64,000 nt of DNA from Arenibaculum pallidiluteum (GTDB lineage Bacteria > Pseudomonadota > Alphaproteobacteria > Azospirillales > Azospirillaceae): positions 124,001-188,000 of the forward strand of contig NZ_JAFIQU010000002.1 of assembly GCF_017355985.1 (NCBI RefSeq), read 5' to 3'. Every line of letters starts with the position of its first letter. The stretch's first letter is position 1. The position numbers and the translations under genes were made by a program. Shown piece by piece: positions 1-9,041 of the stretch. Below the pieces are notes generated by a model that did no database searches, was not told the DNA's origin, and saw nothing but the letters and a program-made list of their open reading frames with translations.

Positions 1-249
1 CAGCGAGAACCTGCGGGCATGGGCGCCCGCGCCGGTCGAGCGGTCGTCGAAGATCCAGCGCTTGTCCAGCAGGTACTTCACCACCAGCCCGGCCAGCGTT
101 CCGACGGCCATGGCCGCGCCCAGGGCCAGCGGGCCGCCATAGAGCGCCAGCGTGGCCCACTGGCTCGCCAGATTGATGGCGGTCGCGATGATTGCGAAGG
201 CGACGTAGCGGGCGGCGATGCCGACCGGGGTGGACGGCGCGGAGGTCAC
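1..249 (-). CDS. GtrA-like membrane protein, N-terminal part (runs off window)
   Basis: The first 83 residues of a GtrA-family protein are visible before the window edge. They contain hydrophobic helices and the family hallmark KYLLDKRWIFDD near residues 62-73. GtrA proteins are small four-helix membrane proteins thought to help move or use polyprenyl-phosphate-linked sugars. The GTG start overlaps the stop of the upstream HAD-UbiA gene by four bases (GTGA), so the two are probably translationally coupled. Pairing with a UbiA-type enzyme supports a role with a polyprenyl-phospho-sugar made by that enzyme. The C-terminus lies outside the window. Confidence 0.85.
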   Translation of the reverse strand, partial: MTSAPSTPVGIAARYVAFAIIATAINLASQWATLALYGGPLALGAAMAVGTLAGLVVKYLLDKRWIFDDRSTGAGAHARRFSL

Positions 250-1709
250 AGCGACGCCGCCACGACGATCGCGCCCAGCGCCGCGCCGGCAGCCAGGCTG
301 GACCGGTCGGTCATGGCGAACACGACGGGATCCTCGTGCATCTCGCCGCGATGCGTCAGGATCAGGATCCGCCCGATCCAGCAGATCAGGACAAGGCCCG
401 CCAGCCGCAGCAGCTCGGGATGCCGGTACAGCGGCAGCACCTCGGGACTGTCCACGTAGAAGGCCATCACGAGCACGGCCGCAAAGCCGCTGGCCGTCGC
501 CAGCATCTCGAGCACGGGAAGATCCTGCAGCCGGTACGCCCGGCCCGCGGGATCCGGACGCCCCTCCTTCAGGCGGTTGGCCAGCTCCGCCGCGCGCTTG
601 ACCAGGGCGAGGCTGAGGAACAGGAAGATGGAGAAGGCGATCAGCCATTTCGACAGCGGCAGCCCCAGCGCCACCGCGCCCGCGACGACGCGCATTCCGT
701 AGAGGCAGGCCAGGACGACGACGTCCACCATCAGCTTGCGCTTGATCAGCAGCGAGTAGCCGAGCGTCAGCGCGTAGTAGCAGACCAGCACCAGCAGGAA
801 GCCCGGCGACACCGCGACCGCCAGGAGCAGGGCCGCCGCCAGCAGGACCGGGAACATCAGCACGCCGTGGACCAGCGGCACGGTGCCCGCGGCGAAGGGG
901 CGGTGCCGCTTGGTCGCATGGGCGCGGTCGCTCCCGAGGTCCAGGAGGTCGTTCAGCAGGTAGACGCTGGAGGCGCACAGGCTGAAGCTGAGAAACGCCA
1001 GCAGCGCGGCAAGGATCGCCGCGGGATCCAGGAGCACGTGCGCCGCCAGGCCCGGCACCAGGATCAGGAGGTTCTTGAGCCACTGGTGCATGCGCAGCGC
1101 GCGCAGGTAGTCGGAAACGCGCCGCGCCCTCGGGGACAGGATGCGCACGTCGGCGCACACGCGGTTCGCCGCGCGGATCAGGCCAGGCGCAGCGTCCACC
1201 ACATAGGCCGTCCGCGCGGAGCGCCAGACGCCGAGGTCGACCGTGGCGTTGCCGACATAGTCGAAGCCGCCGGCGCCGAAGGCTTCGACCAGCACGCGCT
1301 CCTTCGCGGCGCCCGCGAGGTTGGTGTGCGCATCGGTCGCGAACACGCCGTCGAACAGGCCGAGATGGTCCGCAAGCGCCCTGACGTAGCGCGCGTCCGA
1401 GGCGGAGGCCAGGTACACCGGTCGGCCCTCGGCCTTCGCCGTGCGGACGAGGTCGAGGACGGCCTCGTTCAGCGGCATCTCGTGCAGGCGAAGGACCGCG
1501 ACGTCCGCGAGGCGGATCTTGAAGCCCGCCTTGCCGCCGCGCAGCCACAGCGGCGTGCGCAGCGCCCTCAGGGGCGCCGTCGCCAGCAGCTCGAACAGCG
1601 CCTCGAAGAGCAGGTCGGTCTTCAGCAGCGTCCCGTCGAGATCGACGACGAGCGGAAGCTGTCGCTTCTCAGGGGCGACGGCGCCGCCCTGCGGTTCCAT
1701 GACGTCCAT
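246..1709 (-). CDS. HAD phosphatase-UbiA prenyltransferase fusion, DPPR synthase-like
   Basis: A 487-residue fusion. Residues about 18-200 form a HAD-type phosphatase with motif I DLDGT, a Ser motif (LASASD) and the late GN..D motif. The remainder is a polytopic UbiA-family prenyltransferase with the NDLLDLGSD metal-binding motif and RMHQWLKN, as in decaprenyl-phosphate phosphoribosyltransferases. That family attaches phosphoribose from PRPP to a polyprenyl phosphate, and the HAD domain could remove the 5-phosphate. The product would be a polyprenyl-phospho-pentose, the precursor of arabinofuranose donors. Coupling to a GtrA gene fits. An alternative ATG at 1700 has better Shine-Dalgarno spacing (GAGGGG). 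The exact substrate is inferred. Confidence 0.85.
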   Translation of the reverse strand: MDVMEPQGGAVAPEKRQLPLVVDLDGTLLKTDLLFEALFELLATAPLRALRTPLWLRGGKAGFKIRLADVAVLRLHEMPLNEAVLDLVRTAKAEGRPVYLASASDARYVRALADHLGLFDGVFATDAHTNLAGAAKERVLVEAFGAGGFDYVGNATVDLGVWRSARTAYVVDAAPGLIRAANRVCADVRILSPRARRVSDYLRALRMHQWLKNLLILVPGLAAHVLLDPAAILAALLAFLSFSLCASSVYLLNDLLDLGSDRAHATKRHRPFAAGTVPLVHGVLMFPVLLAAALLLAVAVSPGFLLVLVCYYALTLGYSLLIKRKLMVDVVVLACLYGMRVVAGAVALGLPLSKWLIAFSIFLFLSLALVKRAAELANRLKEGRPDPAGRAYRLQDLPVLEMLATASGFAAVLVMAFYVDSPEVLPLYRHPELLRLAGLVLICWIGRILILTHRGEMHEDPVVFAMTDRSSLAAGAALGAIVVAASL

Positions 1710-1750
1710 GCCCCTCTGGCCCCCGCCTGCTGCTGCCCCCTGTCCGCCGG

Positions 1751-2626
1751 TCAGCGGGTGTTGCGCGCGGAGAGGCCCGCACGCAGGAAGTCGCGGAAAG
1801 CACCGCGGCGCGCGACGCCGTGAATGCGCTCGTCACGGACGACCTCGCCAATGTCGGCCTCGGCGAAACCCACGTCCAGGCACCAGTCGCGCAGGCACTC
1901 GGGCGTCGGCAGGAAGTAGTTCCAGCCGCCGCGGCTGAGCTCCTCGTCGTTGATCCGGTAGAAGCGGCTCGGCCCCTCGTAGCGGCACAGGCTGCCCGGC
2001 GCGTCCGTCCCCGCGGTCTCGATGAAGCAGCGCCCGCCGTCCTTGAGCGCCGAGAAGATCTGGCGCAGGGACAGCAGCGGGTCGGTCACGTGGTAGATCA
2101 CGCCCGAATAGATCACCATGTCGAAGTGATCGGCATATTTCGGCAGGAAGTCGTAGAGGCTCTCGGGCACGGCGACCAGCCGGTCGCCGAGGCTGAAGGT
2201 CTCGGCGAGGACGTTGACGGTGTCGACGTACTTCCGGACCTCGTCGATGGCGATCACCCTGGCTCCGAGCGCGGTCAGCAGGAGGGAGACCCCGCCCGTC
2301 CAGCAGCCGATGTCCAGGATCGTGAGCCCCGACAGATCGCGCTCCAGGCCGAACCTGTCCATGAAGCGGGCGACGATGTCGATGTGGCGGTCGCCCATCC
2401 GGCCCTGGACGGTGAACTCGTCGTCGAGCCGGTGGTTGTGGCCCCAGTGGTACTTGACGGACAGGTCGCGCTGGAAAGTGTGGTCGACGAAACCCTCGCC
2501 GCGTCCGTCGACCGTGCCGATCCGCTCGGAGATGTAGCGCTTCAGCGCCGCGGTCCGCTCGGGGCTCAGGCTCCGAGCCGAGAAGCGGTCATCGAAGGTC
2601 GCGCGCAGAAAGTCTTGGGTCGACAT
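1751..2626 (-). CDS. class I SAM-dependent methyltransferase
   Basis: A 291-residue protein with a Rossmann methyltransferase core: glycine motif ILDIGCWTGG near residues 103-112, an acidic ribose-binding position in IAIDE shortly after, and a motif-IV region DMVIYSGVIYHV. This resembles methyltransferase-11/23 proteins found in glycan clusters. The target is unknown; a sugar hydroxyl or lipid-linked intermediate is plausible from context. ATG at 2626 is chosen because GGAG lies 6 bases upstream; a GTG lies directly before it. It stands upstream of the HAD-UbiA gene in the same direction, 41 bases apart. Confidence 0.85.
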   Translation of the reverse strand: MSTQDFLRATFDDRFSARSLSPERTAALKRYISERIGTVDGRGEGFVDHTFQRDLSVKYHWGHNHRLDDEFTVQGRMGDRHIDIVARFMDRFGLERDLSGLTILDIGCWTGGVSLLLTALGARVIAIDEVRKYVDTVNVLAETFSLGDRLVAVPESLYDFLPKYADHFDMVIYSGVIYHVTDPLLSLRQIFSALKDGGRCFIETAGTDAPGSLCRYEGPSRFYRINDEELSRGGWNYFLPTPECLRDWCLDVGFAEADIGEVVRDERIHGVARRGAFRDFLRAGLSARNTR

Positions 2627-2694
2627 CACCTACTCCAGAGCTCGGGGCGGCAGCCGGCGCCGCTGCCGGTGCTTAGCCCAGTTGCGCCCTCTCC

Positions 2695-2724
2695 GTCCAT
2701 GGGCCCGTCCATGGGCCCGTCCAT
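2695..2724. repeat. 12-bp tandem repeat, 2.5 copies
   Basis: The unit GTCCATGGGCCC is repeated 2.5 times between two minus-strand genes. Each unit contains the palindrome CCATGG flanked by GGGCCC. No function is evident. Confidence 0.6.
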
Positions 2725-2768
2725 GAGCACACCCCGTGGACCGGCCACCGCGCAGGGTGCCGCCGGGC

Positions 2769-4106
2769 TCAGGCGACGTCACGCCGCGCGATCACCACGT
2801 CGCAGAGCGGCAGGCCCATCAGGGTCTCGCGCCCGACAGGGTCGAGCATGCCGGTCTCCGCGATGCGCCAGAAGCGGAAGCCCTGCGTCTCGAGGTCGCG
2901 CACATGCTCGGCCACGTCGCCGGACCGGGCCTTCATCATGGAAACGGCCCATTCGGCCACGATCACGATATCGGGCGAATTCCGCAGGATCCGCCGTGCG
3001 CCGTGCAGCACCAGCGGCTCGACTCCCTCCACATCCATGCGCAGGAGAGCGACCGGCCGGGTGTCGAGCACAATGTCGTCGAGCGCGACGCACTCCACCG
3101 GGACGATCTCCTCGCTTTCGGGCAGGACATCGAAGGATGCGGCCACGGCCTCGACCTGCTCGCCCCAGACCACCCAGCGCTCGCCTGTCGGATCGAGATC
3201 GAGCCAACCACCGAGCCGTCCGCCGCCCACCGCGCCGTCGAAGCCCATGGCACGCCCGACGCGGTCGCGGACCGCCAGCGGCAGGCGCTCCCACGCGGAT
3301 AGGGCGCGCCCGAGCCGGAGCACCAGTGCGGACCACGCCTCGACCCGCACGGAATCCACGGCCAGCCAGCGCCCGAGCTCGGCGTCCGCCGTGCCTTCCG
3401 AGCCCAGGCGACGCGCAACCACCTCCCGCATTCCGGCGTTCAGGCCCGACCAGATCCGGCGCGTCTTCAGCCAGGTGGCGGCGCCCAGCCGATCGGCCGC
3501 GAACCCCCACGGCCCCGTCCCGTCGCCGAGCAGCGCATCCGCATCCAGTACGTGGCCACCGCCCACCGCGGTCGGATCGATCTCGAAGAGCAGCTTGCAG
3601 GCCCTGTCGAGCGCAGCTTTCGGGACGAGCGTGACACGGTCCGAGAGGCCGTTGGCCGCGAGCGAGGCGCGCAGCAGCGGGATCAGCTTCCGGTTGGCCT
3701 CGAAGGTGTAGAGCCAGCCGTCGGGGCCGATGCGCTCGGCCATGGCGACGGTGTGATAGCCCATGTTGGCACCGACCTCGATGGCGAGGTCGCCCGGGCG
3801 CAGCAGGCGGTGCACCACATCCTCGGTGGACCGTTCCCACACGCCCGACAGGGCTAGGTGGGGTGCGATCGTCAGGTCGGCCGTGTCGATGAACAGAAGA
3901 TGGCCGCGGTGCGTGCGCGTGACGGCACGCCCGCCCCCGAGATAGGCATAGACCGGCCGCGCACCGTCGCGGGACGCAGCGGCCATGCGCTCGAGGTGCA
4001 CCAGCCGCTCCGCGAGATCCGAGATCGTGGCTGGCGGGCTAACATTGGCACCGGCTGCGCCGCGCTTACCGGATGCCGACAGCCACCCCATCAGCCATCG
4101 TCTCAT
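2769..4106 (-). CDS. FkbM-family methyltransferase with internal insertion
   Basis: A 445-residue protein with the two halves of an FkbM methyltransferase. The SAM-binding motif AIEVGANMGYHT lies at residues 108-119, and the C-terminal FkbM signature LLRMDVEGVEPLVL at about 354-367. Between them is an unusually long stretch (about residues 185-330, including a Trp/Arg-rich helical part) absent from ordinary 250-300 residue members. FkbM proteins methylate hydroxyl groups of sugars or polyketides. The ATG overlaps the stop of the GT4 gene upstream (ATGA at 4103-4106), which indicates coupled translation. The substrate is unknown. Confidence 0.85.
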   Translation of the reverse strand: MRRWLMGWLSASGKRGAAGANVSPPATISDLAERLVHLERMAAASRDGARPVYAYLGGGRAVTRTHRGHLLFIDTADLTIAPHLALSGVWERSTEDVVHRLLRPGDLAIEVGANMGYHTVAMAERIGPDGWLYTFEANRKLIPLLRASLAANGLSDRVTLVPKAALDRACKLLFEIDPTAVGGGHVLDADALLGDGTGPWGFAADRLGAATWLKTRRIWSGLNAGMREVVARRLGSEGTADAELGRWLAVDSVRVEAWSALVLRLGRALSAWERLPLAVRDRVGRAMGFDGAVGGGRLGGWLDLDPTGERWVVWGEQVEAVAASFDVLPESEEIVPVECVALDDIVLDTRPVALLRMDVEGVEPLVLHGARRILRNSPDIVIVAEWAVSMMKARSGDVAEHVRDLETQGFRFWRIAETGMLDPVGRETLMGLPLCDVVIARRDVA

Positions 4107-5392
4107 CCCAGGACTTTCGCGTAGGCGGCGGCCAGGCGCTCGGCATAGCGCTCCCGGCTGAAGAGCTTGGCCTGCTCCAGCGACCTGCGCGACAGGTCCG
4201 CGTGCAGCTGCCGGCTGCCGATGACGGCTTCGAGCTTCGCGCGGATGTCCGCCACGTCGTAGGGATCCGCCTGGAGTCCCGCGCTGCCGGCGACCTCGGG
4301 CAGCGAGGAGACATTGGACGTTACGACGGGGATCCCCGACACCATGGCCTCCAGCACGGGAAGCCCGAAGCCCTCGTAGAGCGAGGGGAACGCGAAGCAG
4401 TAGGCGCCCTTGTAGAGCAGCGGCAGGTCTAGCTCGGGCATGTAGTCGACGAAGCGCAGCCTGTGCCGGCAGGCCGCCTCTCCATAAGCGAGATGCAGAT
4501 CGCCGATCTGGCTCTTCCACATCCAGGCCTTCTTGCCCGCGATCACCAGCGGCATGTCGGTGTCGATCTGCATGTAGGCGTCGATCAGGCCGCGCACGTT
4601 CTTCTTGGGCTCGATCGCGCCCACGAACAGGAGGTAGCGGCCGGGCTCGATCCGATAGGGCGCGAGCCGCGCGGCCAGCACGTCCGGCGAGACAGTCGCC
4701 GGCCTCAGCCGGGCCGGCTGGTAGGTGACCTCCACCCTGTCCGGGTTCACCCGCAGGTACTTCACGATGTCCCGCTTTGAGGCTTCGGACACCGTCAGGA
4801 TCAGGTCCGCGTTCTCGACGACCCAGCGGTGCCGCCTGAAGATCTCGACCTTGTCGTCCAGCGTCGTCGTCGGGAGACGCATGGGAACGAGATCGTGGAT
4901 GGTGGCGACCATGCGCGCGCCGGGAATCCGCAGCGGCATCGGATAGGTCATGTGCCAGACGTCGAAGGGCTTCGGCACGCCCACGCTGACGCCGCGTCCG
5001 AAGCTGCGGAATGCGCGGAAGGCCAGCGAGTAGCAGTGCCTTGCGTTCAGGATCTCCGACACGCCCGGGGGGATCGCTCGGGTGAGCACCATGTCGCTGA
5101 TCGGCACGTGCCGGGCCTTTGCCGCCGTGCCGAGCAGGCCTCGAATGCCCAGGGTGATCGCCCGGAGGCGAGCGCCCCAGCGTGACGGATGGACCTGCGC
5201 ATCGAAGAACGCCAGCTCCGTCAGGTAGTCGTCCTCGTACTTGCCCGTCGGGCGCGAATAGAGAAGGCTCGGCTCCGCTCCCAGGGCGTCCAGGGTCTCG
5301 ATCAGGGTCTGTCCGTAGGTCTTGATGCCGGTCCCCTGCGGCAGCTGGATGTTGAAGGCATCGACCAGCACCCGCGCACCCTGAAGGCTCAT
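4103..5392 (-). CDS. GT4-type glycosyltransferase
   Basis: A 429-residue retaining glycosyltransferase of the GT-B fold. The N-terminal domain starts with a GTGIKTY loop at residues 20-26. The C-terminal nucleotide-sugar domain has LLFVGAIEPKKN (254-265) and the acidic motif YEGFGLPVLEAM (339-350). It would transfer a hexose from a nucleotide sugar to a lipid-linked or polymer acceptor at the cytoplasmic membrane. The frame is open further upstream, but ATG at 5392 begins the family homology. It is translationally coupled to the FkbM methyltransferase. Donor and linkage cannot be read from sequence. Confidence 0.88.
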   Translation of the reverse strand: MSLQGARVLVDAFNIQLPQGTGIKTYGQTLIETLDALGAEPSLLYSRPTGKYEDDYLTELAFFDAQVHPSRWGARLRAITLGIRGLLGTAAKARHVPISDMVLTRAIPPGVSEILNARHCYSLAFRAFRSFGRGVSVGVPKPFDVWHMTYPMPLRIPGARMVATIHDLVPMRLPTTTLDDKVEIFRRHRWVVENADLILTVSEASKRDIVKYLRVNPDRVEVTYQPARLRPATVSPDVLAARLAPYRIEPGRYLLFVGAIEPKKNVRGLIDAYMQIDTDMPLVIAGKKAWMWKSQIGDLHLAYGEAACRHRLRFVDYMPELDLPLLYKGAYCFAFPSLYEGFGLPVLEAMVSGIPVVTSNVSSLPEVAGSAGLQADPYDVADIRAKLEAVIGSRQLHADLSRRSLEQAKLFSRERYAERLAAAYAKVLG

Positions 5393-5531
5393 CGTCGACC
5401 TCGGCTTCCTTGATTGGGACGGCGCTTCGCACCTGTCCGGCGAGAAGGGATACGGACAGGTGGAGCCGAATGCAACCGTGCGGGCCTTCACGGCTCCGCC
5501 GCGATCGCTTCCATCCCAACGCGCGCCCGGC

Positions 5532-8500
5532 TCACGCCCGGTTCAGGTCGACCCTGGATATCCGCAGGCCGGCAGCGCCGAGATGGGAGATCCGGATCTC
5601 GACCGTCGCCTCGGCGTCTCCGCCGCCGACCCTGAACTCCAGGCGGACCGGCCCCGCCTCCAGCTCGGAGCGTCCCACCTCGCGCTGTGCGACGATGCGG
5701 CCGTCGGCCACCGCCTCGAGCGCAAGCACCGGGATGCCTGGTATCGACGGCCGTTGCGCGCTGCCTTCCAGCTTCACGGCATAGCGCCCGGGCAGAAGCT
5801 TCACGTAGGGGCCATAAAGCACGTGCCCGGACGGAGCCGCCGCATCGACGACGACCGCTCCCGCCTCGTCCCGCGCGATCCCGGTGCGCGACAGTCTCGC
5901 GAGGATGGGGCCGGGCCCGTCCTGTTGCCCGCCTTCCGCCGGTGCCGGGTCGCCGTCTAGCGCCGCGAGATCGACCGCCGAGATCTCGAGACCGGACACT
6001 CCCAGCCGTGCCATGCGGAACTCGGCCTCTCCGGCGCCGCCGATGCGGAGCGCCTGATGGTGAGGCACCGAGAAGCACAGGCGCGCCTGTCCCTGGGCGA
6101 GGTCCGCCCCCGTGACCAAGGTCCGGCCCAGCTGGTGCTCGCCGCCGACGACGCATTCCATGGTAGCCGCCGGCACGTCCGGCGCCGCGCCATCGGCGCG
6201 GCCGCGCGCCGTCAACTGGTAGCGCCCGCCCGGAAGGCGGAGATAGGCGCCATGAAGGAAATGCCCGTCCGCCCCGCCCGCCGGCACCTGGATCGTCCCT
6301 TCCGTCCCGGCCTGCGCCGCAGGGCCGAGCCGCATCTGCGGCAGGATCCGGCTCGACATGGTGCCGAGGCGCTCGGCGAGGGCGAGCCACTCCCGCGCGG
6401 TCGTCGCACGGCCGCGGCGGAACGTCCAGACCGCGCCCGTCACATGCCCGTGCTCTCCCAGGAAGACGAAGGCGCCGCGCCCGTCGGACCGGACGTCCAG
6501 CCGCTCCAGCGTCGGCGGGCCGGCGGCCGCCTCCTCCCCGACCGGATGGAGCCCCGTCAGCTCGGCCAGTGCCCTCGGAAGGGCGGAGGGTTGCCCCAGG
6601 ACGACATCCGCGGCGATCGCGAGCAGCCCTCCGACGCGCAGATGGGCATCCGCCCAGGACAGGATCCCCGCAATCCCACCCGGCCCATGCGCCATGATGA
6701 CGTTCTGCGGCAGGAGGACGGCGTCATGGACGGCGTCGAGCTCGGGTTGGACCAGTTCGACCCGCGAGGACCGCCCGATGGAAAGCGGCGCGCGCCAGCG
6801 CGGCAGCGCCTCGGCCTCGACCGCGCCGATCGGGAGGATTCTGACCTGCCCGATGCTGTCGCTGAGCGCCCCCGCAAGAGGTTCCGGCGCGGCGGCGACC
6901 ATCAGGACGCGGGCATTCTCGCGCAGCAGACCCTCTTCGCCGAGGACGCGGAGCATCTGCCCACGCTCCCAGAGCCATCGGGTGCGCTCGAAATAATCGG
7001 CGCTGCCGGGGCCGAAGAATCTCAGGACGGGGCCGACCCATTCCGGATCCTCCCAGTCGAGCACATCCGCCATGGCGGTTGCGGACCACTGGCGCGGCTT
7101 CTGCACCTCGGCCGCACCCAGCAGATCCCTGGCGGCTCCGGCCGCCTCGGGCGCGTGCGGCACCACCGAGTCCAGGCCGGGGAAGGACAGCGCGGCGCGC
7201 AGCGGAGTCGCCGCCGCCGCGAGGTCGGGTGCGAGCGGGCGCCCCGCGGCCGCGTCCGCCAGCAGGCGCGCCACCATGCGCTCCACCGTCGAAACCTCGG
7301 ATCGCACCGGCCGGGCACGGCCCTGCCGCTCGGCCAGCCAGGCGCCGAAGGCCTCCCGCGGATTGCTCCCGCGCCCGCCCTGCGGCACGTCGGGCATCTG
7401 GATGAATCCCTGGCGCACCCGGGTCGAGAAGGGGGTCTGGACCAGCGACAGCGCCCCGGCCGCGACCGGCTCGAAGGCGTTGTGGATCGCGTTGACGATC
7501 ACGAAGCGCCGCGGCGTCGCCCCGCCCGCGACCGCCTCCCGCTCCGCCTGGACCGCGCGCTCGAAGGCGAGCCGAAGGCCGGCCAGGCGCTCGGCGTCCT
7601 CCGCCGGCTCCGCCCCGCCATCCTCCGAAGGGTTGCCGACCTCGAAGACGAGGAGCCCTGCGCGGTCCAGGGCATGCGGATCGACCGCCGCCCCTTCGCC
7701 GAGCGCGGCGAAGGCGGGTTCGACCATGATGGGACCCGTGAAGCCCATGGCATCCCACACCCTGCGGAACAGGGCGAGGGTTCGCGGCCGGCACCCGTAC
7801 CATGCCAGCGCCAGGCCGCGCGGGAACGGGTTCAGGAGATCGGCGAGATAGGGAAGCACGTGCTCGGGGACATAGCGGCGGTCGTCGAAGGTGCGCTCGT
7901 CCTTCTGCGTCACGTAGGCGTCCGCGGGCGCCTCGGACAGGACGGCGGCCAGGACCTCCGCGAAGGCGGACGCGCGCGCCCGGCTCGGCCGGAACTCCTC
8001 GATCTCGCAGTCGGCCAGTCCCCAGCGTTCCGCCTGGTCCGGCAGACCGGGTTCGGTGACCTCCTCGACGAAGCGAACCCAGTCGTTCTCCGTCCGGCTG
8101 CCGCCATGGGTCGCGGTAGCCGTGCGCGTGTGGCCGCAGTGGTAGCCCGACAGCTCGTGCTCCAGCAGCGTGACGCCGCCACGCAGCAGCGAGATGCGAC
8201 GTGCGATGTTCGGGTCCAGATGCCAGCCCAGCAGCATCTCTTCGTCGAAGCCCTGCACCGCGAACAGGTCCTCGCGCAGGATCAGCTGGAAGTCGCCGGG
8301 CGAATCCACGAGATGCGGGGGCGACGTGCGGACGATCTCGCGCAGGTGAAGCCGCTGCGCGACCCCGTCCAGGCTTCCGAGGATCGCCTGGGGATCGCGC
8401 CGGTCGAAACCCTCCCACAGCGATTCCGGCAGCTCGTAGCGCGGCAGGTGGTACATGCCGTCGGCGAGGCCGCCCGCGATGGATCCGAGGGAGCGGCCGG

Positions 8501-8870
8501 GCCGGGCCGGCACGAAGATCATGTCCGTGTTGGTGCAGAGGATCCAGCGGTTATCGGGATTCGAGCGCCGGATCGCCACGTTCCGGGCGATCGCCTCCAG
8601 GACCGGAAGATGCGTGCGCGTGGTGAAGCGGGCGTGATGTTCGGGACGGATCCGCAGCACCCGAATGCGCGAGAGCGCGCGCTCGGTGAGCATGTCCTGG
8701 ACCGCCTCGACGAAGGTCGGGTGGTCGTCGGGCGTGTTGTAGTCGGCGAACAGGATCTCGTCGCCCGGGTCGTCCAGCAGTTCCGCGATGCAGTTCAGGC
8801 TGAGGACGGCACGCTTGTGCAGGTTGTAGCCGTGGCTGTCGTTGCGACCATAGACGACGATGGAGAGCAT
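5532..8870 (-). CDS. large multidomain glycosyltransferase with methyltransferase-like and two beta-sandwich domains
   Basis: A 1112-residue protein. Residues 1-260 resemble a GT2-like glycosyltransferase (start LSIVVYGRNDSHGYN, possible DxD-type NTDMIF at 114-119). Residues about 590-830 look like a degenerate Rossmann methyltransferase (WLWERGQML, then ARVLMVAAAPEP in place of a glycine-rich motif). Two repeated C-terminal modules follow (about 868-968 and 1013-1109), each opening with an H-x-L-x-G-x-Y pattern and ending LGxxGLxISxVDL. The modules look like carbohydrate-binding beta-sandwiches. A similar module ends the GT-C protein at 21129-23282. The domain order suggests chain assembly at the membrane; the function is inferred. 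Confidence 0.8.
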   Translation of the reverse strand: MLSIVVYGRNDSHGYNLHKRAVLSLNCIAELLDDPGDEILFADYNTPDDHPTFVEAVQDMLTERALSRIRVLRIRPEHHARFTTRTHLPVLEAIARNVAIRRSNPDNRWILCTNTDMIFVPARPGRSLGSIAGGLADGMYHLPRYELPESLWEGFDRRDPQAILGSLDGVAQRLHLREIVRTSPPHLVDSPGDFQLILREDLFAVQGFDEEMLLGWHLDPNIARRISLLRGGVTLLEHELSGYHCGHTRTATATHGGSRTENDWVRFVEEVTEPGLPDQAERWGLADCEIEEFRPSRARASAFAEVLAAVLSEAPADAYVTQKDERTFDDRRYVPEHVLPYLADLLNPFPRGLALAWYGCRPRTLALFRRVWDAMGFTGPIMVEPAFAALGEGAAVDPHALDRAGLLVFEVGNPSEDGGAEPAEDAERLAGLRLAFERAVQAEREAVAGGATPRRFVIVNAIHNAFEPVAAGALSLVQTPFSTRVRQGFIQMPDVPQGGRGSNPREAFGAWLAERQGRARPVRSEVSTVERMVARLLADAAAGRPLAPDLAAAATPLRAALSFPGLDSVVPHAPEAAGAARDLLGAAEVQKPRQWSATAMADVLDWEDPEWVGPVLRFFGPGSADYFERTRWLWERGQMLRVLGEEGLLRENARVLMVAAAPEPLAGALSDSIGQVRILPIGAVEAEALPRWRAPLSIGRSSRVELVQPELDAVHDAVLLPQNVIMAHGPGGIAGILSWADAHLRVGGLLAIAADVVLGQPSALPRALAELTGLHPVGEEAAAGPPTLERLDVRSDGRGAFVFLGEHGHVTGAVWTFRRGRATTAREWLALAERLGTMSSRILPQMRLGPAAQAGTEGTIQVPAGGADGHFLHGAYLRLPGGRYQLTARGRADGAAPDVPAATMECVVGGEHQLGRTLVTGADLAQGQARLCFSVPHHQALRIGGAGEAEFRMARLGVSGLEISAVDLAALDGDPAPAEGGQQDGPGPILARLSRTGIARDEAGAVVVDAAAPSGHVLYGPYVKLLPGRYAVKLEGSAQRPSIPGIPVLALEAVADGRIVAQREVGRSELEAGPVRLEFRVGGGDAEATVEIRISHLGAAGLRISRVDLNRA

Positions 8871-8978
8871 GCCTTTCCCGCGAACTGCCTTGTGCAGCCC
8901 GAGGCTGACGCCGACCCGCGAGCTGCTTCCATTCCTGATCCAGCACGGTCTCGCTGCGTCCGATGCCGTGACGGGACC

Positions 8979-8996
8979 GCCTCGAATTTTCGAGGC
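8979..8996. promoter_or_regulatory. perfect 8-bp inverted repeat
   Basis: GCCTCGAATTTTCGAGGC is an inverted repeat with 8-bp arms and a 2-bp centre, in the 171-base gap between the ABC ATPase gene and the 1112-residue glycosyltransferase gene, both on the minus strand. It could be an operator for the downstream gene or a weak terminator for the exporter genes. No T-run follows it on the minus strand. Confidence 0.4.
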
Positions 8997-9041
8997 CGGG
9001 GCGGCTCGCTATCCGGCATCCCATCCGGACCGCGCCCTGCC

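Noticed and set aside
246-1823. Long plus-strand frames antisense to the HAD-UbiA and methyltransferase genes
   Set aside because: Low-complexity, Arg- and Gln-rich products; the minus-strand genes have clear motifs.
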